Below are positions 31,475 through 39,535 of a DNA stretch of 64,000 nt, one piece after another. Position numbers and translations under genes: made by a program. This DNA is from Candidatus Anaerostipes avistercoris (GTDB taxonomy: Bacteria > Bacillota > Clostridia > Lachnospirales > Lachnospiraceae), in assembly GCA_019119895.1 (NCBI GenBank), contig DWWD01000042.1, positions 1-64,000 of the forward strand, written 5' to 3'. Every line of letters starts with the position of its first letter. Position 1 is the first letter of the stretch. The notes under the pieces were generated by a model. The model was not told the origin of the DNA. It searched no databases and saw nothing but the letters and a program-made list of their open reading frames with translations.

Positions 31475-33553
31475 ATGGTGATGTCAGCGCGTACAAAAGA
31501 AATTATACAGATTGTGACTGCGGCAAGGGGTTATATTACGATCAAAGAAATTGCGGCAGGAATGGGGATATCCGAACGGACAGTTTATCGGGAAATTCCT
31601 GAGGTGACGAAGGTGCTGGCAGAATATGATATTATTTTGGAGACAGTCAGCAAAAAAGGAATCCGGTTGACTGGAAAGAAAGAAAATATACAAAGATTAT
31701 TTCAGAATCTGAACGATAATGTACGGGTTCAGGTAGTTGATCCAAGAGAACGTTTATATTTGATTTTGCTGAAACTTCTTCACAAAGAAGATTTTTTGAA
31801 AACAGAATCTCTGGCAATCGATCTTAGAACATCTCTTTCGACCATAAGAAATGATTTAAAAAAAGTGGGGAAAGCAGCCAGCGATTTCCATCTCAGGCTT
31901 GTACAGAAAAAAGGGGAAGGAATTATGCTGCAGGGAACGCAGATGGAAAAAGATCATCTTCTGGTATATGCTTTGGTGGAAAATGTTGAGATACAGGATC
32001 TCTATGTCTGGCTGGAAGGTGAGTTTGAGAAATCCAATTTTTTCCTTCAGGAAATGGAAAAATATGAGTATGATAAAATTTTTATGGAACTTCATGGGAT
32101 TTTCAGAAATCTGGGAGAGAAGCTGGAAAAAAAGAAATTATACATAGAAGATATAGGCTATGTAGAAATGATTTTCTTTCTGGCGTGTATGCTTGAACGA
32201 CATCGGAATGGACATCAGGAGACAGCAGAAAATTATCAGGTCAAAGAAATTGGAAAGGATGAAAAAGAAGTAAGCATCTATATAGAAGAAGAAATCAGAG
32301 AACATTTTCAGATTGTGTTTGAAGAAAAAGAGAAGAAGTATCTTGCCTGGATTGTACGGAATTGTATGGCGCTTCATCAAAAACAAACACCACTGGAATT
32401 CAATCCGAAAATACGGAGGAAAATATCTGAATTTGTCCGGCTGGTGGAAGAAGCAATGGGAATTTATTTAAGCCAGGATCAGAAATTAATGGAGGGATTG
32501 ATTGTACACATCGATAAGGCATTAAAAAGAACGAGAAGCGGCATGAGTATATCCAATCCGATTCTTCATGAAATAGAAAAGGATTATGAACAGTTATTGA
32601 GCATTGTAAAATCCAGTGTTCATAAAGTATTTCCGGAAGACTATTTTCCGGACGATGAAATTGGCTATCTTGTTTTATATTTTGCTGTATCTCTGGATAA
32701 TATTACGAAAAAAACGTTCCGGATCCTGGTGGTATGCTCAAGCGGTATGGGTTCATCCAAGATGCTTGCCAGCCGTCTGGAGCGGGAAATTCCGGAAATA
32801 TATGTCCGGAAAATCGTTTCTCTGATCGGTCTCGGAAAAGAAGATCTCAATGAATATGACCTGATTTTATCTACGGTTCCCCTGTATTTAAATTCCAATG
32901 ATTATCTGAAAGTTTCACCTCTTCTGAATCCTCAGGAACTGGAGATGGTAAAAGAAAAGATCAGAAAACACAAGCACAAGACATTAAAAAGAATCGGGAA
33001 ACATGAAAGAAACGCCGGCAAGTGGGAGTCTATGGACGGAATGCTGGAGCTGTCACAATTAAATGAATTTACCAGATATTCGATTCAACTGCTGCAGGAT
33101 TTTACGGTATTGGAATTAAGTGCGGATTTGAAAATTGAAATGATATATGAGAAAATCGGAAAGTGGTCAGAAGAAATCAATCTAAATCTGAATGGGACGA
33201 AATTACTTCAATATTATTATGACAGAAATATGATGGAATGTTATTTTGTAATTCCATCCACCAAAGTCAGTTATTTTGAATGCTTTCTGGAAAAAATAAA
33301 AAAACCAGCCCTGCTCGTGTGCCATTTTAAAGATAAGGAGATGGAAGAACAGACAGGGGAAAAAGTCCGGTCCATGGTTGCGCTGTTTTATCCGAAAAAA
33401 TTGAAGGCTCTGGAAAGAGAATTTGTAGGGACTATTACAGACACCATCATTGACGATGCAAACGTGATCCGCATGATAGAAGAAGGGGATGAAGAAGGAA
33501 TCAGAAATTGTCTGAGCATTCGGTTTCTGGAATATATAAAGAATATTGTTTAG
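31475..33553 (+). CDS. MtlR-family PRD transcriptional activator
   Basis: 692 aa. HTH domains (about 5-60 and 105-150), PRD1 (about 190-300), PRD2 (about 310-410, with H345 in LIVHIDKAL), EIIB-Gat-like domain (about 415-500, with C421 in LVVCSSGMGSS) and a C-terminal EIIA-Mtl-like domain (about 535-692). In the last domain the usual IPHG reads VIPSTK, so Ser595 stands where the phospho-His should be. The family is controlled by PTS phosphorylation of PRD2 and EIIB; loss of the EIIA His suggests simpler control. It lies 94 bp behind the EIICB gene and probably activates it. Confidence 0.88.
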   Translation: MVMSARTKEIIQIVTAARGYITIKEIAAGMGISERTVYREIPEVTKVLAEYDIILETVSKKGIRLTGKKENIQRLFQNLNDNVRVQVVDPRERLYLILLKLLHKEDFLKTESLAIDLRTSLSTIRNDLKKVGKAASDFHLRLVQKKGEGIMLQGTQMEKDHLLVYALVENVEIQDLYVWLEGEFEKSNFFLQEMEKYEYDKIFMELHGIFRNLGEKLEKKKLYIEDIGYVEMIFFLACMLERHRNGHQETAENYQVKEIGKDEKEVSIYIEEEIREHFQIVFEEKEKKYLAWIVRNCMALHQKQTPLEFNPKIRRKISEFVRLVEEAMGIYLSQDQKLMEGLIVHIDKALKRTRSGMSISNPILHEIEKDYEQLLSIVKSSVHKVFPEDYFPDDEIGYLVLYFAVSLDNITKKTFRILVVCSSGMGSSKMLASRLEREIPEIYVRKIVSLIGLGKEDLNEYDLILSTVPLYLNSNDYLKVSPLLNPQELEMVKEKIRKHKHKTLKRIGKHERNAGKWESMDGMLELSQLNEFTRYSIQLLQDFTVLELSADLKIEMIYEKIGKWSEEINLNLNGTKLLQYYYDRNMMECYFVIPSTKVSYFECFLEKIKKPALLVCHFKDKEMEEQTGEKVRSMVALFYPKKLKALEREFVGTITDTIIDDANVIRMIEEGDEEGIRNCLSIRFLEYIKNIV

Positions 33554-33730
33554 CAGCTTTCGTGATGAGAAATTATTTCAATGAATTCGGGTTTACAATC
33601 TTTTTTGAAAAAAGAATAGGCGAAAATTTTAAATTATGTTATACTAAGACTTATCTATACAATGAATGCTGAAAAAAGAAAATCGCGAAAAGCGAACCCT
33701 GCATAGGAAAAAATGAAAAGGAAGTGTATC

Positions 33731-35017
33731 ATGGGAGAGTTAAACAAAGTAAAGGTCGCCCTTCTTGGTTCCGGAACCGTAGGAACAGGCGTTTATAAAC
33801 TGATCGAACGGCAGAGAAAAGAAATGCCTTATAAAGTCGGAGCGGATCTTGTTGTAGAGAAAGTTTTAGTCCGCGATAAGAATAAGAAAAGAGAAGGAAT
33901 TGATGCTTCTCTGCTGACGGACAAATGGGAAGACATTATATTAGATGATGAGATTCAGATTGTTGTGGAAGTTATGGGCGGAATTGAGCCGGCACATACA
34001 TATATCAAAGAAGCTCTGCAGGCAGGAAAGAATGTCGTGACTGCCAATAAAGATCTGATTGCGGAATATGGAAAAGAACTTCTGGACGCGGCAGAGGAAA
34101 ATGGCTGCGATCTGTTATTTGAAGCTTCTGTGGCAGGAGGCATCCCAATCCTGAGACCGCTGAAGCACTGTCTGGCAGGAAACTACCTGACAGAAGTAAT
34201 GGGAATTGTAAACGGTACAACCAACTTTATTCTTACCAAGATGGCTGAGGAAGGAATGGAATTTAAGGAAGCGCTGGAACTGGCAACGGAACTGGGATAT
34301 GCGGAAGCAGATCCGACGGCGGATATCGAAGGATATGACGCAGGCCGCAAGATGGCGATCATGGCATCCATTGCATTTAATTCCAGAGTGACTTTCAACG
34401 ATGTTTACACAGAGGGAATTACCAACATTACATCAAAAGACATCAAATATGCAAAAGAAATGGGATGTGACATTAAACTGCTGGGAGTGGCAAGGAACAC
34501 GGAAGATGGAATCGAAGTCCGTGTACATCCGATGCTGATTCCGAGCGATCATCCGATGGCAGGCGTTAACGATGTATTCAACGCAGTCTTTGTTCATGGA
34601 GATGCGGTAGACGACGCTATGTTCTACGGAAGAGGAGCCGGAGAAATGCCGACAGCCAGCGCTGTTATGGGTGATATCATTGATGTTGCAAGAAATATCC
34701 AGTATCATTGCTGCGGAAGGATTCACTGTACTTGCTATAAGAATCTTCCAATCAAGAAGATTGAAGATATTGAAAGCAAATATTTTATGAGAATGGTAGT
34801 AGAAGACAAACCGGGAGTTCTTTCGAAGATTGCAGATAATCTCGGACGGAATAATGTAAGCATTGCCCAGGTGGTTCAGAAAAATAAGATTGACAATCTG
34901 GCGGAACTGGTTGTTATTACTCATCAGGTAAGAGAACAGAATCTGAAAGATGCTCTGGCAGATATTAAAAAGCTGGATATTACAAAAGAAATCTCAGCGG
35001 TGATCCGTGTATACTAA
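33731..35017 (+). CDS. hom: Homoserine dehydrogenase
   Basis: Reduces aspartate semialdehyde to homoserine, the branch to threonine and methionine. About 428 aa: NAD-binding domain with VALLGSGTVGTGVYK, the catalytic domain with FEASVAGGIPILRPLK, GIVNGTTNFILTKM and LGYAEADPTADIEGYDAGRK, and a C-terminal ACT domain (about 345-428; VVEDKPGVLSKIADNLGRNNVSI) for allosteric control, usually by threonine. ATG 33731 has AAGGAAG upstream; an in-frame ATG at 33713 with AGGA before it is also possible. Monocistronic, closed by a terminator at 35044. Confidence 0.95.
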   Translation: MGELNKVKVALLGSGTVGTGVYKLIERQRKEMPYKVGADLVVEKVLVRDKNKKREGIDASLLTDKWEDIILDDEIQIVVEVMGGIEPAHTYIKEALQAGKNVVTANKDLIAEYGKELLDAAEENGCDLLFEASVAGGIPILRPLKHCLAGNYLTEVMGIVNGTTNFILTKMAEEGMEFKEALELATELGYAEADPTADIEGYDAGRKMAIMASIAFNSRVTFNDVYTEGITNITSKDIKYAKEMGCDIKLLGVARNTEDGIEVRVHPMLIPSDHPMAGVNDVFNAVFVHGDAVDDAMFYGRGAGEMPTASAVMGDIIDVARNIQYHCCGRIHCTCYKNLPIKKIEDIESKYFMRMVVEDKPGVLSKIADNLGRNNVSIAQVVQKNKIDNLAELVVITHQVREQNLKDALADIKKLDITKEISAVIRVY

Positions 35018-35043
35018 TACACCGGTTTTGATTCATAAAAAAT

Positions 35044-35087
35044 AAAAGGAAGACAGTACATGTTTGTTGTGTGCTGCCTTCCTTTTT
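35044..35087. terminator. Bidirectional terminator between hom and the MerR gene
   Basis: AAAAGGAAGACAGTACA and TGTGCTGCCTTCCTTTT form an imperfect stem, followed by T's on plus and preceded by A's that give T's on minus. It serves the convergent hom and MerR-family genes. Confidence 0.8.
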
Positions 35088-35485
35088 TAGTCCTGAGATG
35101 GAATCAGATTGCTGACATAAGGTTTTTTGCCGGAAAGAACATCATCATAAAACTGCTGCTTGTGATCGATGTACTGAATAGAACTTTCCAGATTCTTAAT
35201 CTGTTCTAGCAGTTCTTTTCGCTTTTGGTTCAGGATTTGTTTTCGTTCGTGGATAGTAGAAGTACCCTGAAGGCAGAGATTCAGATATTTTTTCATATCT
35301 TTGATGCTCATGCCGCAGTTTTTCAGGCAGGAAAGACTTTTGATCCATGCCACATCGTGTTCATCGAAGATTCTCCGGTTATTCTTGTCCCGTTTCACAT
35401 TGGGAACCAGTCCTTCATTGCAGTAAAATTTCAGCGTCTGATAGGTAAGATTGGTTTCTTTGCATGTCTGCATCATTGTATACAT
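35087..35485 (-). CDS. MerR-family regulator
   Basis: Small DNA-binding regulator, about 132 aa from the ATG at 35485 (AGGAGGA upstream; a longer frame lacks a site). The winged helix is QTCKETNLTYQTLKFYCNEGL with the DKNNRRIFDEHDVAWIKSLSCL hinge; a coiled coil follows (about 75-115, KQILNQKRKELLEQIKNLESS). No Cys metal site is obvious at the C-terminus, so a small molecule or redox signal is more likely. Divergent from the flavodoxin-ferredoxin gene, with its presumed operator in between. Confidence 0.88.
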   Translation of the reverse strand: MYTMMQTCKETNLTYQTLKFYCNEGLVPNVKRDKNNRRIFDEHDVAWIKSLSCLKNCGMSIKDMKKYLNLCLQGTSTIHERKQILNQKRKELLEQIKNLESSIQYIDHKQQFYDDVLSGKKPYVSNLIPSQD

Positions 35486-35529
35486 GATCGTCCTCCTGAA
35501 AATTTCAAAAATTCTTAACAAAAAAATAC

Positions 35530-35560
35530 TTGACCGATTGTAACAACCGGTTGTTACAAT
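35530..35560 (+). promoter_or_regulatory. MerR-type promoter with 19-bp spacer and perfect palindrome
   Basis: -35 TTGACC (35530-35535), 19-bp spacer, -10 TACAAT (35555-35560). The spacer is filled by the 24-bp perfect palindrome made of ATTGTAACAACC and its complement (35537-35560). Over-long spacers carrying the operator are the hallmark of MerR-activated promoters, so the MerR gene at 35087 very probably controls the operon at 35603. Confidence 0.85.
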
Positions 35561-35602
35561 AAGATTATAAAATAAAAATGAAAGAAAGGCAAGGGATAAT
35601 CA

Positions 35603-36394
35603 ATGGTATTTTATTTTACTGGGACAGGAAACAGTCTTTATATAGCAAAGCAAATAGAAGAAGAACCGATCAGCATACCGCAGGTCATAAAAAAAGATAA
35701 ACTGGATTTCAGTGATGACAGCATCGGTATTGTCTGTCCGGTATATGGACACGAAGTGCCGCCGATGGTGAAAGATTTTATGAAAAAAGCGGAATTTCAT
35801 ACGGATTATTTCTATATGATACTTACATATGGAAACCGTCACGGCGGCGCGGCGGAGCTGGCCAGAGATTTATGCCTGGAATGCGGGATTGAGCCGGATT
35901 ATATCAATGTGGTTCTGATGGTCGATAACTGGCTTCCGAGTTTTGATATGGAAGAACAGAAGCATATGGATAAAAATGTAGAGGGACAGATGGATAAAAT
36001 TCTCGGCGACCTGAAAAACCGGGAACATAAGATTTCAGAAGTAACGGACCAGGACCGGGCAGCACATATAGAGTTTCTGACCAGGATGAAAGGGCTTCCG
36101 GAAGACGCCTGGCAGCATCTGATCCGTGTGACAGACCGGTGTATCGGATGCGGCATTTGTGAAAAAGTCTGTCCGTCCGGCTCCATTCATGTGGAAAACG
36201 GCAGGGCAGTCCATGTACCTGGAAACTGTCAGACCTGTCTTGCCTGTGCGCATCACTGTCCGGAAAAAGCAATCTGTTTAAATATGCCGGAGGAAAATCC
36301 AAACGCCAGATACCGGAATGAGCATATATCACTGGGAGAGATCATAAAAGCAAATCAGCAGACACATCTTATTCCTATGGCCGGAGAGAGATAG
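35603..36394 (+). CDS. EFR1-type flavodoxin-ferredoxin protein
   Basis: Electron-transfer protein of 263 aa. The N-terminal flavodoxin-like domain starts VFYFTGTGNSLYIAKQI, the FMN phosphate loop, and continues to about 150. The C-terminal bacterial ferredoxin domain (about 180-240) has two 4Fe-4S Cys sets: CIGCGICEKVCP and CQTCLACAHHCP. Such EFR1 proteins are common in Clostridia; partners are unknown. It sits under the MerR promoter and 5 bp ahead of the fusion gene at 36400, which also ends in a flavodoxin domain. Confidence 0.88.
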   Translation: MVFYFTGTGNSLYIAKQIEEEPISIPQVIKKDKLDFSDDSIGIVCPVYGHEVPPMVKDFMKKAEFHTDYFYMILTYGNRHGGAAELARDLCLECGIEPDYINVVLMVDNWLPSFDMEEQKHMDKNVEGQMDKILGDLKNREHKISEVTDQDRAAHIEFLTRMKGLPEDAWQHLIRVTDRCIGCGICEKVCPSGSIHVENGRAVHVPGNCQTCLACAHHCPEKAICLNMPEENPNARYRNEHISLGEIIKANQQTHLIPMAGER

Positions 36395-36399
36395 AAGTC

Positions 36400-37683
36400 A
36401 TGAATGATGGGCAGAAAATCTATGGAGTCGCATATATCCCGGAAGGGAAAAATGGAAGAATATCTCTGGTCATCTGCTGTCACGGACTTGGAGGTTCCTA
36501 TATTACCAATGAAGATTATGCAGTATTTCTGGCATCCAGAGGAATCGCAGCGTATTGTTTTGATTTCCGCGGAGGAGGCGGAAGCCGGAGCGATGGAGAA
36601 ACAACGGATATGTCGATCATGACAGAAGTTTCAGACATTGAAGCCATTCTGGATGCGTCATCCCAATGGGAATTTGTGGATCCGGATCAGATCGTGCTCC
36701 TGGGAACCAGCCAGGGCGGCGCTGCCTCAGCCATTGCCGCTGCCAGGCATAAAGATGAGATTGCGGGAGCCATCCTCCTCTATCCTGCATTTTTAATGCA
36801 TGATGAAATCCACAGACAATTTGCCTCACTGGACGATGTCCCGGACAGCTTTTTCTTCCGGTGGATCACGCTGGGAAGAGTTTACGCAGAGGATATATGG
36901 GATTATGACGTTTATGACGAGATTAAAAATTATGATAAAAAAGTTTTGCTGATGCATGGGGATGAAGATGATATTGTGCCGATTCGTTATTCGGAAAGGG
37001 CGTCGGAAGTCTATCCGGACGCGGATTATTACGTCATACCAGGCGCCGGCCATGGATTTTACGGGGAAGCAAAAATAATTGCGCTTCTGATGATGGTATT
37101 GTCCATGGTATTTTTATTCACTGCCTGCAGCGGAGGAGGCAATTCATCCGGAACCCAGAGTGAAAATACGACGGAAGCGTCCAGCGCATCTGACGCTTCA
37201 ACAGATACCGCAGCAGATGACACTGCAAAAGCGGATGGAAACATTTTAGTTGCTTATTATTCCTACACCGGCAATACAGAAGCAGTGGCCAAACAAATTG
37301 CGGATCTGACCGGCGGCGATCTTGCGGAGATTCAGAGAAAAGAAGATTATCAGGATCTTCAGACAGACGCAAAAGAAGAAATCGATCAGGATATACGGCC
37401 GGAAATTACAGTCAGCGTAGAAAATGTAGAAGATTATGATACGATTTTTGTGGGATATCCGATCTGGTGGGATGAAGCGCCGGCAATGATCTCAACATTC
37501 CTGGATTCTTATGATTTTTCAGGAAAAACGATCGTTCCGTTCTGCACCAGTTCCAGTGATGAGATTGATAACAGCTTACACATATTCAGTGAAATATGTC
37601 CGGATGCCAATATCGCAGAAGGACTGACAGCAAATGATGACGCGGACATCGAGCCGTGGCTGCAGAGACTAGGGGCGGTTTAA
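36400..37683 (+). CDS. Fusion of an alpha/beta hydrolase with a lipoprotein flavodoxin
   Basis: 427 aa made of two normally separate proteins. Residues 1-223 are an alpha/beta hydrolase with CCHGLGG, nucleophile S104 in LGTSQGGAAS, Asp in HGDEDDIVP and H218 in GAGHGF. At 225-243 follows a typical lipoprotein signal peptide, KIIALLMMVLSMVFLFTAC, with lipobox Cys C243. A Ser/Thr/Ala-rich linker and a flavodoxin domain (about 280-427, NILVAYYSYTGNTEAVAKQI) come next. A signal peptide in the middle of a protein suggests an in-frame deletion joined two neighbouring genes. The Met pair at 231-232 could restart translation of a lipoprotein, but without a charged n-region. Confidence 0.8.
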   Translation: MNDGQKIYGVAYIPEGKNGRISLVICCHGLGGSYITNEDYAVFLASRGIAAYCFDFRGGGGSRSDGETTDMSIMTEVSDIEAILDASSQWEFVDPDQIVLLGTSQGGAASAIAAARHKDEIAGAILLYPAFLMHDEIHRQFASLDDVPDSFFFRWITLGRVYAEDIWDYDVYDEIKNYDKKVLLMHGDEDDIVPIRYSERASEVYPDADYYVIPGAGHGFYGEAKIIALLMMVLSMVFLFTACSGGGNSSGTQSENTTEASSASDASTDTAADDTAKADGNILVAYYSYTGNTEAVAKQIADLTGGDLAEIQRKEDYQDLQTDAKEEIDQDIRPEITVSVENVEDYDTIFVGYPIWWDEAPAMISTFLDSYDFSGKTIVPFCTSSSDEIDNSLHIFSEICPDANIAEGLTANDDADIEPWLQRLGAV

Positions 37684-37701
37684 GCCCCTGTTTCTTTGCT
37701 G

Positions 37702-38415
37702 TCAGGATAATCCGGAAAGAAGACTGGCTCTGCGGCATGCGATATAAAGACGGCCCAGAGCATGTTTCAGAGCGACCCGCCGTGCTTCTGCCTGGACGAG
37801 AAGGATTCCGGACAGGATCGGCAGAAAGCAGATCCAGGCACCGCTGATTCCAAAATGACGGCAGGAAAGGCAGGACATGATAACTCCAATGTGGAAGAAA
37901 CACAAAACCTTGCCGAAAAATTTCCATTTCAGAAGGGCCTTCGGGTCTCTGCTGCAAATGTATTCTGTCAGAGATGTAATAAACTGACGGAGATTATTGG
38001 TAGAGAAAATACTGGATGCGGTAAATCCATCCGCTCCCGGAAAAGAGCACCACTGGATTGCCATGGCAAAAAACAGAGGGTACAGAGCGATAAAATCATT
38101 CAGGTCAGACGGCAGCAGACCGATGATCAGAACGGCAGCCGCGTCAACCGCCAGACTAAAGGATTTCATAGGGATTTTTGTATATTTCGGCAGGATCACC
38201 GTGAGGGCCAGAGCCATAATGTAGAAACCAAGGCCGATCACACGGAATAACAAGTCTGAGTCAGGATGTCCTGCGGCGTCCATGGCGATGGAGATCAGAT
38301 TGGATGTCTGAGCGGAACCAAAAAGATCGTGATGGTTCAGGATTGCAAAACCTCCCAGAAAACCTCCGATCACTGCCATATTCAGATGAATCCAGCGCTG
38401 TAATTTCAATTTCAT
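37702..38415 (-). CDS. DUF1275 (YoaK-like) membrane protein
   Basis: Integral membrane protein of 237 aa with about six hydrophobic segments. Family cues are the N-terminal GGFLGGFAILNHHDLFGSAQTSN, with its Asn/Thr-Ser-Asn motif, and STNNLRQFITSLTEYI near 140. Function of the family is unknown. Divergent from the LysR gene with overlapping promoters, so it is the probable target of that regulator. Confidence 0.8.
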   Translation of the reverse strand: MKLKLQRWIHLNMAVIGGFLGGFAILNHHDLFGSAQTSNLISIAMDAAGHPDSDLLFRVIGLGFYIMALALTVILPKYTKIPMKSFSLAVDAAAVLIIGLLPSDLNDFIALYPLFFAMAIQWCSFPGADGFTASSIFSTNNLRQFITSLTEYICSRDPKALLKWKFFGKVLCFFHIGVIMSCLSCRHFGISGAWICFLPILSGILLVQAEARRVALKHALGRLYIACRRASLLSGLS

Positions 38416-38450
38416 TCTTTTCCCTGCTTTCGTAAAATTCTTTCTCTGCT

Positions 38451-38501
38451 ATTATAGAACCAGGATAAAAGATTGTAAAATTGATATTTTGCTTATATAA
38501 T
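38451..38501. promoter_or_regulatory. Overlapping divergent promoters of DUF1275 and LysR genes
   Basis: Plus strand: TTGTAA (38473-38478), 17 bp, TATAAT (38496-38501). Minus strand: TTTACA (38474-38479), 17 bp, TATAAT (38451-38456). The two -35 boxes occupy almost the same bases, so the promoters exclude each other, a common arrangement for LysR regulation. Confidence 0.7.
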
Positions 38502-38552
38502 ATAAGGAAGATTTATATTATAAAAAAGCATCAATGCGGAAAGGAGAACGGC

Positions 38553-39455
38553 ATGGATTATATGGATGTTCACACATTTCTGACCATTGTATCCTGTGAA
38601 TCATTATCAAAAGCGGCGGATCTGTTATTTGTGTCACAGCCGGCGCTGAGCCACAGATTATCAAAACTGGAAAAAGAGCTCAATGTAAAATTAATGGTGA
38701 GAGGAAAAGGGGTAAGAAATATCCGGCTGACAGAAGAAGGAAAGCAGTTTGTTTCCATTGCGCAGAAATGGGAGGCACTTTATTTTGAGACACAGAAAAT
38801 CCGCCAGACCGATGTCAGGAGTCTGATCCGTGTCTCCAATGTGGACAGTCTGAACGAGGGAATCATGACCAACACCTGCAGTGATTTTCTGATGCACCAC
38901 AAGCAGTGCAGGCTTCATGTGACCACGCTCCGTTCAGATGCCGCTTATGCGGCGGCGGAAAATCATGAAATCGATCTCGGACTCATCATGAACCCGAGGT
39001 TTTCCAGAATGATCCGGACCGTGCCTCTCTTCGAAGAAAATCTCTCTTTTGTATGCGGAATGTCTTCTGATTACAGGAGACCGCTGTCTTCTTCGGATCT
39101 GGACGCGGCGGATGAAGTGTACATTCCCTGGGGGAATACGTTCCTGCGATGGCATGACTACTGGTTCGGCCCGGCGGCGGATACAAGGATTTCCATGGAT
39201 CATATGGCTCTTCTGGAAAAGATCCTGTGTCTGGATCGTGCGTGGGCGATTGTTCCGGCAACCGTAGCGGCAAAACTTGTAAAAACAGGGAATGTAAAAC
39301 GGGTGCCGCTGAAAGATGGTCCGGATCCAAGAATCTGCTATGGAATTTTTAAAGAAAATGAAAGTGAGCGGCCGCAGATCGCGGCATTTATGAAAGAATT
39401 TATACGCCAGGCAGAGAAAATGCCGGAAATCCGGGTTCTGAAAGCAGCCGGTTGA
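38553..39455 (+). CDS. LysR-family transcriptional regulator
   Basis: 300 aa from ATG 38553 (AAGGAGA 5 bases upstream). The N-terminal HTH (MDVHTFLTIVSCESLSKAADLLFVSQPALSHRLSKLEKEL) is the LysR signature. The C-terminal effector domain (about 90-295) contains the usual IDLGLI-type strand. The effector is unknown. The protein is presumed to act on its own promoter and that of the divergent DUF1275 gene. Confidence 0.92.
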   Translation: MDYMDVHTFLTIVSCESLSKAADLLFVSQPALSHRLSKLEKELNVKLMVRGKGVRNIRLTEEGKQFVSIAQKWEALYFETQKIRQTDVRSLIRVSNVDSLNEGIMTNTCSDFLMHHKQCRLHVTTLRSDAAYAAAENHEIDLGLIMNPRFSRMIRTVPLFEENLSFVCGMSSDYRRPLSSSDLDAADEVYIPWGNTFLRWHDYWFGPAADTRISMDHMALLEKILCLDRAWAIVPATVAAKLVKTGNVKRVPLKDGPDPRICYGIFKENESERPQIAAFMKEFIRQAEKMPEIRVLKAAG

Positions 39456-39474
39456 GGTTTGCTGACGGAGCAGT

Positions 39475-39514
39475 AAAAAATCCCGAAGGATTCGCGGAGA
39501 ATCTTTCGGGATTT
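39475..39514 (-). terminator. htpG terminator (bidirectional)
   Basis: AAATCCCGAAGGATTC and GAATCTTTCGGGATTT form a stem with a GCGGA loop. The minus strand ends in TTTTTT, serving htpG; the plus strand end is weaker, for the LysR gene. Confidence 0.88.
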
Positions 39515-39535
39515 CTGTTGTATTATATAAAAGAA

